Shown here piece by piece: positions 1-8,781 of a stretch of DNA of 64,000 nucleotides (position 1 is the first letter of the stretch; each line of letters opens with the position of its first letter). The notes beneath the pieces are model-generated. The model saw only the letters and a program-made list of their open reading frames with translations. It searched no databases and was not told the origin of the DNA. A program made the position numbers and the translations under genes. The stretch is from Janthinobacterium lividum (GTDB lineage Bacteria; Pseudomonadota; Gammaproteobacteria; Burkholderiales; Burkholderiaceae_D), in assembly GCF_023509035.1 (NCBI RefSeq), contig NZ_CP075583.1, positions 2,418,001-2,482,000 of the forward strand. Reading direction: 5' to 3'.

Positions 1-114
1 GGTGCGCTGGAAGTCGCCCGCCGTGCCGCTGGTGGACGGCTGGCTGCGGTTGGCGGCGCCCGGCGTGGCGTTGGGCGAGATAATCTGGGAAATCGGGGTT
101 GGCTGGGTTTGCAT
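1..114 (-). CDS. fliK: FliK N-terminus (partial)
   Basis: The first 38 codons of a minus-strand gene that runs off the left edge. It begins with ATG at 114 (MQTQPTPISQI...) and is low-complexity, rich in Pro, Ser, Thr and Ala. It lies 19 bp downstream of fliJ in the same direction. In beta- and gammaproteobacteria fliK normally follows fliJ, and the N-terminal half of FliK (hook-length ruler) has this disordered composition. The identity rests mainly on gene order, because the conserved FliK C-terminal domain is outside the window. Confidence 0.6.
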   Translation of the reverse strand, partial: MQTQPTPISQIISPNATPGAANRSQPSTSGTAGDFQRT

Positions 115-133
115 GATGCTGCCTTAGTGTTGC

Positions 134-574
134 TTAGCGTTTGTAATAGGCTTGTCGCGCCGCGTGCTCATCCATTGCTTTCTGGTCGCGCTTGTTTTCC
201 AGCTTCAGTGCCTGTTCCTGCGCCCGGTTGTTCAGGGTGGTGTATGACATGCGCTTGCGTTCGGCCAACTGCCAGCGCATCTTTTCATTGTCGCTGCGCG
301 CTTGCGCATGCTCGACCACTTGCTGCTGGCCCAGGATGGCGCTGTCGAGTTTGACCATGAAGGCCTGGAAGTTGCGGTAAGCCATGGGCGTAATGCCGCT
401 GCTCATGCTCGCTTCGAAGCGCTTGGCATAGTCGTCGCGGTAGCCGGACAGCATGTCGAGCTTCTGGCGGCAATCATCGAGCGCTTTCAGGGCCGCGCCC
501 AGGCGCTTGGCGCAGTCATCCGTTTCGCGCTGGGCAAGGTCGATCAGGGTTGCAAGTTGGGAAGGAGAAGCCAT
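134..574 (-). CDS. fliJ: FliJ, flagellar export chaperone
   Basis: A 146-residue protein, the usual FliJ length, predicted to be almost entirely alpha-helical coiled coil (long runs rich in Glu, Gln, Lys, Arg and Ala). FliJ is the soluble stalk-like subunit that couples the FliI ATPase ring to the export gate FlhA and helps recycle chaperones. It sits between fliI and fliK in the fliFGHIJK operon, 32 bp after the fliI stop. The start is ATG at 574. Identification combines size, coiled-coil character and position; sequence conservation of this family is low. Confidence 0.88.
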   Translation of the reverse strand: MASPSQLATLIDLAQRETDDCAKRLGAALKALDDCRQKLDMLSGYRDDYAKRFEASMSSGITPMAYRNFQAFMVKLDSAILGQQQVVEHAQARSDNEKMRWQLAERKRMSYTTLNNRAQEQALKLENKRDQKAMDEHAARQAYYKR

Positions 575-606
575 GGCTGATTATATTCCCGCTATGCAAG
601 CCCTAA

Positions 607-2014
607 TCAGTCGAATAGAGCGGTAAGTTGCCCTAAGCTCTCATCCATGCTGACCCGCTCCGTAATTTGCTGTTGCAAAAACGCTTCGATCTTTTCATGC
701 AGGGCGATGGCCTGGTCCAGCACGGGGTCAGTGCCGGCGCTGTAGGCGCCCACGCTGATCAGGTCGCGGCTGCGTTCATAGCGCGAATACAACTGTTTCA
801 GCTTGCGCGCCTGCTGCTGGTGTTCATGCGTGGTGATCGAGTGGGCGGCGCGCGAGATCGATTGCTCGATGTCGATGGCCGGGTAGTGTCCCGCTTCGGC
901 CAGGCGGCGGTTCAGCACGATATGCCCGTCCAGGATGGCGCGCGCCGAATCGGCGATCGGGTCTTGCTGGTCGTCGCCCTCGGTCAGCACGGTATAGAAG
1001 GCCGTGATCGAGCCTCCGCCTTCCTCGCCATTGCCGGCCCGCTCCACCAGCACGGGCAGCTTGGCGAAGACGGACGGCGGATAGCCCTTGGTGGCGGGCG
1101 GTTCGCCGATGGCCAGGGCGATTTCGCGCTGCGCCATGGCGTAGCGGGTCAGCGAATCCATGATCAACAGCACGTTTTGCCCCTGGTCGCGGAAATACTC
1201 GGCAATGGCCGTCGCATACGCGGCCCCTTGCAAACGCATCAGGGGGCGTGTCGGCCGGCGCGGCCACGACGACGGAACGGGCCAGGCCTTCGGCGCCGAG
1301 GATTTGCTCGATGAATTCCTTCACCTCGCGGCCCCGTTCGCCGATCAGGCCGACGACGATCACGTCCGCTTCCGTGTAGCGGGCCATCATGCCCAGCAGC
1401 ACGCTCTTGCCCACGCCGGAACCGGCGAACAGGCCCATGCGCTGGCCACGGCCCACGGTCAGCATGGCATTGATCGAGCGCACGCCCACGTCGAGCGTAT
1501 CGACGATGGGCGCGCGGCCCAGGGGATTGGCGGGGCGTACATTGATGGGAGCGCTATCGGTCGTATGCAGCGGGCCCAGCTGATCAAGCGGCCGTCCTGC
1601 GCCATCGAGCACGCGGCCCAGCAGTTGCGGTCCCACGGGCAGGTGGCGCGCGCGGTCGCTGGGGCGGCGGCGCGGGTGCGCCACGCTGCCCGGGCGGGGG
1701 ATGGCCGGTTCGACGGAAAACACGCGCGTGCCGGGCACGATGCCCTCGACGTCGCTTTGCGGCATCAAAAACAGGCGTTCGCCTTCAAAACCCACCACTT
1801 CCGCCTCGACCCGGCCGCCATTCGGCAGCGGCACGGTACAGGCGGCGCCGACGGCCAGGCGCAGGCCCACGGCTTCCATCACCAAGCCGGCCACGCGCGT
1901 GACCCGGCCCGAAATTTGCATCGGTTCGACAAAGCCGACCACGGCCGAACAGTCGTTCAGGTAGGCGCGCCAGCGCGCCGCATGGGCAGTGGGGCCTTTG
2001 ACGGGCTCGCTCAC
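607..2014 (-). pseudogene. fliI: FliI, flagellar export ATPase, frameshifted
   Basis: FliI is the F1-beta-like ATPase of the flagellar type III export apparatus. The start is GTG at 2014, whose GTGA overlaps the fliH stop. The first part carries the Walker A segment ([12 protein letters not shown]) and reaches the conserved APAD region. The reading frame then changes at a run of five G (plus strand 1242-1246). The rest ([17 protein letters not shown]..., the [15 protein letters not shown] block, ending at 607) lies in another frame. Adding two bases or removing one restores a protein of about 468 residues, the normal length. An uncorrected frameshift would remove the C-terminal half and should abolish export, so it is either a true mutation or a homopolymer sequencing error. 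The translated part around 824-1240 in the upstream frame is meaningless sequence. Confidence 0.85.
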
Positions 2015-2775
2015 GGCGCCAGCCAGTCCAGGTCCTTGCCCAGCGCATGCGTCAAGCGGTGCCAGCGGGTGGACGTCTGCGCGTCGATCTGGTTGCTGGC
2101 CGTGTCGATCTTGCAACCGCCGCGTTCCACGCTGGGGTCTTCGATGACACGCCAGCCACCCTTGTCGAGTTCGTCACCGATGCCGTCGCGCACCACTTGC
2201 GCGTCTTCCGGGTTGAGCATCAGCAAGGCCGGCTGTTGCAGCACAGGCAAGTATTCGATGGCTTCGCGCACCATCGGCAGCATCAGCTCGGGGCGCACGG
2301 GCAAGGCCGTCTTCAGCATGCCCTTGGCCAGTTGCAGGGCCAGTTCCATCACGTCATTGGCGATCAGTTCATCAGCCTGGTGCACGGCAGTGCCGAAGTC
2401 GACGGCGATGGTTTGCAGATGCGCCAGTTCCACGGCAGAGGCCGCCTTGCCTTCCGCATACGATTGCGCATGGCCATCGGCATGCCCGGCCGCGTGGCCT
2501 TCCGCATAGCCGGCGGCGCGGCCTTCGTCGAAGGCCGTGGCGCGTGCTTCCTCGCGGATAGCGTCGAGTTCTTCCTGCGTCGGGTATTCGAGCGGCGGGG
2601 CCAGCTCTTCCTCGTGCAACTCGCCGTATGGATCAACTTCCGGGTCGAGCTCGGGTTCGGGGTCCGGTTCGAGCAGCTTGCGCGCCGCCACCACGCTGGG
2701 GCGCTCGTCGCCAAACGAGGTCATTTCCCAGCGCTGGTACGCGGTTTGCTGCTCTTTGGGTATTAAATTAGACAA
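2011..2775 (-). CDS. fliH: FliH, negative regulator/stator of FliI
   Basis: FliH dimers bind FliI and link it to the export machinery. The protein has an acidic Pro/Glu/Asp stretch near residues 35-60. A GxxxG-type run ([20 protein letters not shown]) typical of FliH follows near residues 80-110, then a conserved helical C-terminal domain. I chose the TTG at 2775, giving [10 protein letters not shown], the usual FliH beginning, preceded by AAGGCGAGG; an ATG at 2796 would overlap fliG by 29 bp. With TTG the overlap with the fliG stop is 8 bp, as at the fliF/fliG junction. The stop overlaps the fliI start, so the operon is translationally coupled. Confidence 0.87.
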   Translation of the reverse strand: MSNLIPKEQQTAYQRWEMTSFGDERPSVVAARKLLEPDPEPELDPEVDPYGELHEEELAPPLEYPTQEELDAIREEARATAFDEGRAAGYAEGHAAGHADGHAQSYAEGKAASAVELAHLQTIAVDFGTAVHQADELIANDVMELALQLAKGMLKTALPVRPELMLPMVREAIEYLPVLQQPALLMLNPEDAQVVRDGIGDELDKGGWRVIEDPSVERGGCKIDTASNQIDAQTSTRWHRLTHALGKDLDWLAP

Positions 2776-3766
2776 ACGAATCCTCGCCTTTTCCACCCAG
2801 TACTATCTGCCCTTCGTCCGCCAGGCGGCGCACGATTTGCAGGATCTGCTTCTGCTGCGATTCCACTTCCGACAGGCGCACGGGGCCTTTCGACTCCAGG
2901 TCTTCGCGCATCATCTCGCCGGCGCGCTGCGACATGTTCTTGAAGATCTTGTCGCGCAGCTCTTGCGAGGCGCCTTTCAGGGCGATGATCAGCATTTCCG
3001 ACTGTACTTCGCGCAGCAGCAACTGGATGCCACGGTCGTCGATATCGATCACGTTGTCGAACACGAACATTTCGTCCATGATCTTTTGCGCCATGTCGTT
3101 ATCGTAGTTCTTGATATTGTCCATGACGGAGCCTTCTTGCTCGCCGCTCATGAAGTTCAAGATCTCGGCCGCCGCGCGCACGCCGCCCAGCGACGATTTC
3201 TTGATGTTTTCGTTACCCGACAGCAGTTTCGTCAGCACATCGTTGAGTTCGCGCAAGGCGGCCGGCTGCACGCCGTCCAGGGTGGCGATGCGCAAGACCA
3301 CGTCGTTGCGCAGGCGGTCCGTGAAATGGCCGAGGATTTCGCAAGCCTGGTCGCGTTCCAGGTGGACCAGGATGGTGGCGATGATCTGCGGGTGTTCGTT
3401 GCGGATCAGCTCGGACACGGACTGCGAATCCATCCATTTCAGCGATTCGATGCCGGACGCGTCCTTGCCGCCTAGGATGCGCGACAGCAGCACGGAAGCC
3501 TTGTCGTCGCCCAGCGCCTTGGTGAGGACTTGCCGGATGTATTCGTCCGAATCGAGGCCGACGGTGGAATTGAGTTCCGTCTGCGCGCGGAAGTCGTCGA
3601 GCACCTCGACCACCTGTTCGTGCGCGATGCCCTTCATGGTGGCCATGGCGGCGCCCAGTTTCAGCACTTCGCGCGGGCCGAGGAATTTCATGACCTCGGC
3701 CGCTTCGCTCTCGCCCAGTGCCAGCATCAGGATCGATGCTTTTTGCAGTCCCGTTGTCTCAGTCAT
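2768..3766 (-). CDS. fliG: FliG, flagellar motor switch protein
   Basis: The 332-residue length is normal for FliG, which forms the upper C-ring on FliF and contacts the stator through its C-terminal charged helix. The middle-domain EHPQ motif is visible (RNEHPQIIATILVHL), as is the C-terminal torque domain (VFDNVIDIDDRGIQLLLREV). FliG transmits CheY-P binding at FliM into rotation reversal. The start ATG overlaps the fliF stop by 8 bp. Nothing in the frame is interrupted. Confidence 0.97.
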   Translation of the reverse strand: MTETTGLQKASILMLALGESEAAEVMKFLGPREVLKLGAAMATMKGIAHEQVVEVLDDFRAQTELNSTVGLDSDEYIRQVLTKALGDDKASVLLSRILGGKDASGIESLKWMDSQSVSELIRNEHPQIIATILVHLERDQACEILGHFTDRLRNDVVLRIATLDGVQPAALRELNDVLTKLLSGNENIKKSSLGGVRAAAEILNFMSGEQEGSVMDNIKNYDNDMAQKIMDEMFVFDNVIDIDDRGIQLLLREVQSEMLIIALKGASQELRDKIFKNMSQRAGEMMREDLESKGPVRLSEVESQQKQILQIVRRLADEGQIVLGGKGEDSFV

Positions 3767-5474
3767 TATTGCCTATCCATGCTTTGATTACGTTGGCTAC
3801 CACGCGCGGGTCTTCCTGCGCCAGTTTTCGGGCCATCGCCAGGTTTTCGCGATAACCGCGGGCCGTGTCTTCTTCCAGTTCTTCCAGTTCCGCTTCGCTG
3901 AGCAGGACTTCGTTTTCTTCGCCGTCCTTGACCAGTTCCGGCTCGATGACGGGCGGCGGCGCGCCGAAATCGTCGATCTTGCGCATCACGGGGCGCAGCA
4001 TCGGACGCACGATCTTGATGAAGATATACAGCAGGATCAGGGCCGTGATGAGGAATTTCGCCAGTTCCTTGGCCAGCGGCAAGTTGGCCGGGTCACGCCA
4101 CCACTCCAGCTTGCCTTCCGGCGCGCGGTCGATGCCGTCGAAGGGCGAGTTGGCCACGCTGAAGCTGTCGCCGCGTTCCTTGTTGTAGCCCATCGCTTCC
4201 TTGACCAGATTATTGATCTGGACCATTTCGGCAGGGGAAATCGGCTTGACCGTGACTTTGCCATCCTTGTCGAAGCTGCGGCGGTAGTTGACGACGACGG
4301 CTACCGACAGGCGGCGCAAGCCGCCCATGGATTTCTGCTCGTAGCGCACGGTCTTGTCAACTTCATAATTCGTCGTCGATTCCTTTTGCGTTGGCGCCGT
4401 CGGCGCGCCGCCCGGGGCGCCAGGCGCCTCGGCCGTCAATGGCGCCGTCGCCACGCCTGGCGGCTGGTTCGACAGCGCGCCCGGCACGCCGGACGGGTTG
4501 GCATTGCCGGCGCCCGTCGATTCGCTCGTTTGCTGGCTGCGGATGGTGGACGCTTCCGGCGGCGAATTCGGCTTGTAGGTTTCGGCGGCCTGCTCGCTTT
4601 GCGAGAAATCCACGTCAGCCGTCGCTTCGGCGCGCACATTGCCTTCGCCGACGATGGGCAGCAAAATCGATTCGACTTGCTTGATCACGCTTTGCTGCAA
4701 TTGCTGCACGTATTTTAATTGGTTCGGATCCAGGCTCTTGATGCCGTTGGCACGGTCCTTGTCCTTTTCCTGGTTCGACAGCAAGGTGCCGGCCTGGTCG
4801 ACCACGGTGACATTGATCGGCAGCAATTCCGGCACGCTCGACGCCACCAGATGCACGATGGCGCTCACCTGCAACTGGTCCAGGCCGCGGCCTGGATGCA
4901 GGTTCAGCAGCACGGACGCCGTCGGTTTTTGCTGCTCGCGCACGAAAACGGACGGCTTGGGCAGGGCCAGGTGGACGCGCGCCGTGTCGACGGCGGACAC
5001 CGATTCGATCGATTTCGCCAGTTCGCCTTCCAGCGCGCGCTGGAAATTGACCTGTTCAAGGAATTGCGACACGCCCAGTTTCTGGTTTTCCATCAGCTCG
5101 AAACCCACGTTGCCGCCCTTCGGCAAGCCTTGCGCGGCCAGTTTCAGGCGTGCATCGTGGACTTGCTCGGACGGCACGAGAATGGCGCCGCCGCCTTCGG
5201 AAAACTTGTGCTTGATGCCCAGCTGGTCCAACGACGCGGTGATGGCACCGCCGTCGCGGTCCGTGTAGTTGGAGAACAGGACTTTGTATTCGGGCGGCTG
5301 GTTCCACATGTACAGGGCCACGCCGATGGCGACGAGCGCCGCCACGCCCAGGCCGCGCAGGAAATTCTTGCCCATCGGCGTCTTGGCGAACGCTTGCACG
5401 GACTCCACGGGCGAGCGGGCAGGCGCCGGTTCAGGCGGTATGCGGTTCACATCGATTTCTTCGGCTACAGCCAT
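3759..5474 (-). CDS. fliF: FliF, flagellar MS-ring protein
   Basis: The 571-residue protein forms the MS ring, the first flagellar structure built in the inner membrane. It has a transmembrane segment near residues 38-58 (FLRGLGVAALVAIGVALYMW), two periplasmic ring-building domains, a Pro/Gly/Ala-rich linker near 320-360, and a second membrane helix near 460-480 (FLITALILLYIFIKIV). The cytoplasmic tail that binds FliG is acidic. It is the first gene of the minus-strand fliFGHIJK operon and is divergent from fliE. Confidence 0.97.
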   Translation of the reverse strand: MAVAEEIDVNRIPPEPAPARSPVESVQAFAKTPMGKNFLRGLGVAALVAIGVALYMWNQPPEYKVLFSNYTDRDGGAITASLDQLGIKHKFSEGGGAILVPSEQVHDARLKLAAQGLPKGGNVGFELMENQKLGVSQFLEQVNFQRALEGELAKSIESVSAVDTARVHLALPKPSVFVREQQKPTASVLLNLHPGRGLDQLQVSAIVHLVASSVPELLPINVTVVDQAGTLLSNQEKDKDRANGIKSLDPNQLKYVQQLQQSVIKQVESILLPIVGEGNVRAEATADVDFSQSEQAAETYKPNSPPEASTIRSQQTSESTGAGNANPSGVPGALSNQPPGVATAPLTAEAPGAPGGAPTAPTQKESTTNYEVDKTVRYEQKSMGGLRRLSVAVVVNYRRSFDKDGKVTVKPISPAEMVQINNLVKEAMGYNKERGDSFSVANSPFDGIDRAPEGKLEWWRDPANLPLAKELAKFLITALILLYIFIKIVRPMLRPVMRKIDDFGAPPPVIEPELVKDGEENEVLLSEAELEELEEDTARGYRENLAMARKLAQEDPRVVANVIKAWIGNND

Positions 5475-5763
5475 GATTGCCTTCCAGGGCGCGTATGTTT
5501 GGTAATGAGTGGGGGCCGCTTCCTCAGGAGGAGGGGGCGATATGCAGAATTATCCGCCACTGTCACGCACTTCAATCGTCCAAATAGAAGGCGCTTTTGC
5601 CGCCTGCTCGGCCGAGCGGCTGGCGTTGGCGCTGGTATTGTGGAACCCTGGCAACATGTGACGGAAGTTATTGTACCCGTCGTTGCCTTGCAAGCCAGGG
5701 TTTTGTTCTCTGGGTGCAACAGGCAAGGAACAGTTATGCAGCAGACCAGAATCGGGAGGCAAA
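5475..5763. promoter_or_regulatory. fliF/fliE divergent intergenic region
   Basis: A 289-bp spacer between the two divergent flagellar operons, which must hold both promoters. I looked for a sigma-54 GG-N10-GC element on both strands and for FliA sites. No convincing match was found; the best sigma-54-like candidate has the wrong spacing (GG-N11-GC). A GGGAGG-type ribosome binding site just before 5764 decides the fliE start. Confidence 0.4.
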
Positions 5764-6105
5764 GTGAAAACAGGCGGTATCGATAGCAGCAGGATCGAGG
5801 CGATGATCGCGCAACTGAAGTCGGCGGCCACGCGGCCGGAGGCGAAAATACCGGCGATCCAGACCGAGATGCCGGCGGCGAAGGTGAATTTTGCCGATGC
5901 CTTCAAGAGCGCGCTGGACTCCGTGAGCGGCGCGCAAAAGGCGTCGTCGGCACTGGGCCAGCGCTTTACCATGGGCGACGAAAAGGTCAGCCTGTCGGAC
6001 GTGATGGTGTCGATGCAAAAGTCGAGCATCGAATTCCAGGCGACGGTGCAGGTGCGAAATAAGCTCGTGTCGGCATATCATGAGATCATGAATATGCAAG
6101 TTTGA
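5764..6105 (+). CDS. fliE: FliE, hook-basal body adaptor
   Basis: FliE links the MS ring/export gate to the proximal rod. Starting at GTG 5764, with GGGAGG about 7 bases upstream, the protein is 113 residues, close to the usual 105-115. The C-terminal half is conserved: VNFADAFKSALDSV, VSLSDVMVSMQKSSIEFQA, VQVRNKLVSAYHEIMNMQV. An upstream in-frame ATG at 5671 would add a 31-residue stretch that does not look like FliE. The gene is transcribed alone on the plus strand and is convergent with the ycgR-like gene. Confidence 0.93.
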   Translation: MKTGGIDSSRIEAMIAQLKSAATRPEAKIPAIQTEMPAAKVNFADAFKSALDSVSGAQKASSALGQRFTMGDEKVSLSDVMVSMQKSSIEFQATVQVRNKLVSAYHEIMNMQV

Positions 6106-6155
6106 TACAGGCGAGTGTATTGGTATGTCACGAACGCCTTACCAACCGTAAGGTG

Positions 6156-6917
6156 TTAACCCAACCCCGCCATGCGCGCATTCCGTTCTCGCTCCAGTCG
6201 CGTGATATAGCGCTGCACGTGCGCCAGCATGCTGCGCGGCAGGTCGACGAACTGGCAGCCGAGTCGGCGGTTCAGCTTGTTGTTCAGCAAGGTCATGTCC
6301 AGCGAATTGCGAATTTGCAAAGTTGCGGTGACGATGCCGACGTCGGGCAAGTCGATGCGGCAGCCGGGATAGTCCCTGCCGATGGTCTCGCCCAGCATCA
6401 ATTTATTGTCGAGGATGGCGATGCCGCCGCAACTGATGTCGGCCAGCGGGAACAGCGTGTCGGCGCCGCCCAGCGAGGGCGGCAGGGGAATCGAGACGCG
6501 TACGGGATTGCTCACGGGCGTCGTCATGCGGTAATACTCGCGCCGCTGCAAGCGGATCAATGTTTCTGGAATGGCAATTTTCAAGGCGGGCTTGCCGCCG
6601 TAATTGCACTCTTCCACCAGGGCGCTGGCAAACAGGATGCGGATCTTGTCGAGCGAGGTTTCAAACGAGATGCCCTTGGCGGCCACCATGCGCCGGTTCT
6701 GGTCGGCGTTCACGGAACGGTCGAGGATGACGGTATTGTGTTCCGCGTCGACGTCCAGGATGGAAGTGACGCACACATCGGATTCACCGTGGATCAGCAT
6801 GCGGATCAGCTGGTTCTTTTCGCCGATGCTACGCAGCAATGCGATGATTTCCCGCCGCGATTCCACTTCAAAATCATGCCAGTTTTCGAGGCCGGAATCC
6901 ATAATATGTGCTTGCAT
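6156..6917 (-). CDS. ycgR: YcgR-like flagellar brake (PilZ domain)
   Basis: A 253-residue protein starting at ATG 6917 (MQAHIMDSGLENW). It has an N-terminal YcgR-type beta domain followed by a C-terminal PilZ domain carrying both c-di-GMP contacts: RxxxR (REYYR within LQRREYYRM) and the DxSxxG motif (ADISCGGIAI). YcgR binds c-di-GMP and then the FliG/MotA interface to slow rotation. It is the last gene of the fliD-fliS-fliT operon, 10 bp after the FlhB-like gene. A diguanylate cyclase lies 12 kb away in this window, but a link is only inference. Confidence 0.9.
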   Translation of the reverse strand: MQAHIMDSGLENWHDFEVESRREIIALLRSIGEKNQLIRMLIHGESDVCVTSILDVDAEHNTVILDRSVNADQNRRMVAAKGISFETSLDKIRILFASALVEECNYGGKPALKIAIPETLIRLQRREYYRMTTPVSNPVRVSIPLPPSLGGADTLFPLADISCGGIAILDNKLMLGETIGRDYPGCRIDLPDVGIVTATLQIRNSLDMTLLNNKLNRRLGCQFVDLPRSMLAHVQRYITRLERERNARMAGLG

Positions 6918-6927
6918 TGATGCCTGT

Positions 6928-7257
6928 CTATGTATCGGTGAGGTTGACGCTGGTGTCGGGCGGGGGCGGGATGGGGCCGCCATTCGCAGATTCAATATGA
7001 TATAACCAGGCCAGCAGTTCCGCAATCGCCCGATACAGGCCGGGCGGAATCTGGCGGTCCAGGTCGACATCCATCAGCAGTGCCACCAATTCCTTCGATT
7101 CATGCACGAAGACGCCGTGTTCGCGCGCCGTGCTGATGATCTGGTCCGCGATCAGGCCGCTGCCCTTGGCCACCACCTTGGGCGCCGGCGTGCCGCTCTG
7201 GTAGGCCAGCGCGACTGCCGTCTGCGGCACCTTGCGCTTGGTGTCGTCAAGCATCAT
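6928..7257 (-). CDS. FlhB-like cytoplasmic domain protein (FlhX type)
   Basis: A 109-residue protein matching only the C-terminal cytoplasmic domain of FlhB after its autocleavage point (PQTAVALAYQSGTPAPKVVAKG, then HESKELVALLMDVDLDRQIPPGLY). It has no membrane helices and no NPTH autocleavage site. Such stand-alone FlhB C-domains are known in many flagellated bacteria and can partly substitute for the cleaved FlhB tail in substrate switching. It overlaps the FliK-like gene by 11 bp, which fits a joint role in the hook-to-filament specificity switch. Two adjacent ATG codons (7257, 7254) are possible starts. Confidence 0.87.
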   Translation of the reverse strand: MMLDDTKRKVPQTAVALAYQSGTPAPKVVAKGSGLIADQIISTAREHGVFVHESKELVALLMDVDLDRQIPPGLYRAIAELLAWLYHIESANGGPIPPPPDTSVNLTDT

Positions 7258-8425
7258 CTGCTCCAGCCGCCTCGGGTTTGCCGGCGATCGTCAACGACGA
7301 CAAGGGCCAGCCGGCCGCATCGAGCGACGCTTCCAGCCGCGCCGCATGCTGGCGCAAGGTGTCGGCGCTGCCTTCGCTGCCCGCTTGCAGCTGGATGTGC
7401 ACGCGGCCGCCCTGCAAGACCACGTGCGCGGCCAGGTCGCCCAGCAGGGGGAACTGGAAGCGCACATTGCTGCGCCAGGCCGTCGCTTCCTCGTCGCCGT
7501 CGCGTCCTTCGTGCTGCTGTCCTTCCGGCGCATCCTTGCTGATGTCCCACTGCATCTTCTGGCCGGGCCAGGCTTCACCCTGCCACTGCACGCGCGCCTG
7601 TTCGTGCGCATGCAGCTGTAAATTGATCAGTTGCGCCGAGGCCAGGTCGGTGCCCGTCCTGGCCATGTCGCCCTGTGCCGCCTTCTGCATTTGCGGCTCC
7701 AGCAGCAGCGACGCCAGCGGCCGCTTGCCTTCGGCCCATTCCGCCACATGCGATTCGTAGAACAGGCCGCTGCTGCCGACCGCATCCTGCAGTTTCTGGG
7801 CCACTTGCGCCGGGTCAGCGCCCGGCCTGGCCATCAGCAGCGTCTTGCCGACCAGGGACAGGGGCGCGCCGGGCACGCTTTCCGCCTGGCTGAGCACAGT
7901 GCTGATGGCGCGCGCGGTGGTGCTCAGCTCGGGCGCAGGCGTGTCGCCGGCCAGGGTAGGCAGCAAATTGGCTGGCGTCAGGGGCGCGCGGCTGAGCAGG
8001 GTGGCGGCCGTGCTGCTGGCGCGCGTGCCCGCCTGGGCGGCGCCTGGCTGGGGACCGCGCAGGTCGGCAGCCTCGGGCTCGGCATCCGCGTCCGCATATG
8101 TCAGCAGGGCGTTGGCGGGCTGGTCGCGGTTATTGCCGATTTGAAAAGAGGGGCGGGGATTGATGCCGATCAAGGTCAGCGGGATTTCCGTGCCCGGCTG
8201 GGCGCCGGCGGGCAGCTGCATGCGGGCCGGCGTACCGGCCACGCGCACCAGGAAGCTGCCGTCACCCATGCGGGCCAGCACCTGTCCTTGCATGGATTTG
8301 CCGATCAGTCCCTGCAGCGAGCGCTGGAACTCTGCCTGGCGCGGGTCGGCGACGGCATCGGCCGCCCGCGTGGCCTTGACCGGGGTCAGGGGCGTCATGC
8401 CGATCGCATCCATCTTCGGCAACAT
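7247..8425 (-). CDS. Second FliK-like hook-length control protein
   Basis: A 392-residue protein with a short conserved N-terminal part, an Ala/Pro/Thr-rich middle, and a C-terminal FliK-type domain near residues 280-385 (INLQLHAHEQARVQWQGEAW ... VRFQFPLLGDLAAHVVLQGGRVHIQLQAG). It is distinct from the fliK that begins at the left edge. Its partner downstream is a FlhB-like domain protein, and FliK C-domains act on FlhB, so the pair may form a secondary specificity-switch module. The exact role is not established from sequence. Confidence 0.82.
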   Translation of the reverse strand: MLPKMDAIGMTPLTPVKATRAADAVADPRQAEFQRSLQGLIGKSMQGQVLARMGDGSFLVRVAGTPARMQLPAGAQPGTEIPLTLIGINPRPSFQIGNNRDQPANALLTYADADAEPEAADLRGPQPGAAQAGTRASSTAATLLSRAPLTPANLLPTLAGDTPAPELSTTARAISTVLSQAESVPGAPLSLVGKTLLMARPGADPAQVAQKLQDAVGSSGLFYESHVAEWAEGKRPLASLLLEPQMQKAAQGDMARTGTDLASAQLINLQLHAHEQARVQWQGEAWPGQKMQWDISKDAPEGQQHEGRDGDEEATAWRSNVRFQFPLLGDLAAHVVLQGGRVHIQLQAGSEGSADTLRQHAARLEASLDAAGWPLSSLTIAGKPEAAGADDA

Positions 8426-8451
8426 GATAGGTAACCTTGCCCCGTGGGCGT

Positions 8452-8778
8452 TTAGACGCCGTAGGCGTTGGCCAGGCGCCGCTCAGTGCCGGTGCTGTTG
8501 ATCAGCTTGGACAATTGCGCCATCCACGGCATGGTGAGGTCGCGGATCTTGCGGTCGTCTTCCAGGATCTGCTTGATCAGGGCGACCTTGCGCTGGCGGC
8601 CAGCGCTTTCCAGTACGACTTTTTCTTCATTCGCCTTCAGCGCGGCCACATGCGCGCTGATACGCTGTTCCAGCGCTTCCAGTTCATCCCAGTCGGCGTT
8701 GGTGGCGGCGGTCACCATCTGGCCCGTCAGGGTCTGCACGGCTTCGTAAGTGGTCAGGACTTCTTGATTGGTCATCAT
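8452..8778 (-). CDS. fliT: FliT-like flagellar chaperone
   Basis: A 108-residue, mostly alpha-helical protein with the position and size of FliT, the export chaperone for the filament cap FliD and, in enteric bacteria, a modulator of FlhDC. The sequence is rich in charged heptad-like helices (LEALEQRISAHVAALKANEEKV). It starts 3 bp after the fliS stop, implying tight coupling. Two consecutive ATG codons (8778 and 8775) are possible starts. Family conservation is weak, so the call leans on context fliD-fliS-fliT. Confidence 0.85.
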   Translation of the reverse strand: MMTNQEVLTTYEAVQTLTGQMVTAATNADWDELEALEQRISAHVAALKANEEKVVLESAGRQRKVALIKQILEDDRKIRDLTMPWMAQLSKLINSTGTERRLANAYGV

Positions 8779-8781
8779 GGC

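Noticed and set aside
1242..1246. Phase variation through homopolymer tracts
   Set aside because: The runs are only 5-7 bases, too short for high-frequency slippage, and occur in housekeeping genes as well as surface genes.
824..2116. A 430-residue FliI as a complete protein
   Set aside because: Its last ~140 residues are out of frame, and the true C-terminal half is encoded in the neighbouring frame down to 607.
5475..5763. A sigma-54 promoter for fliE or fliF
   Set aside because: The nearest candidate (TGGCGG...CTGC on the minus strand) has 11 instead of 10 bp between GG and GC. No other candidate was acceptable.
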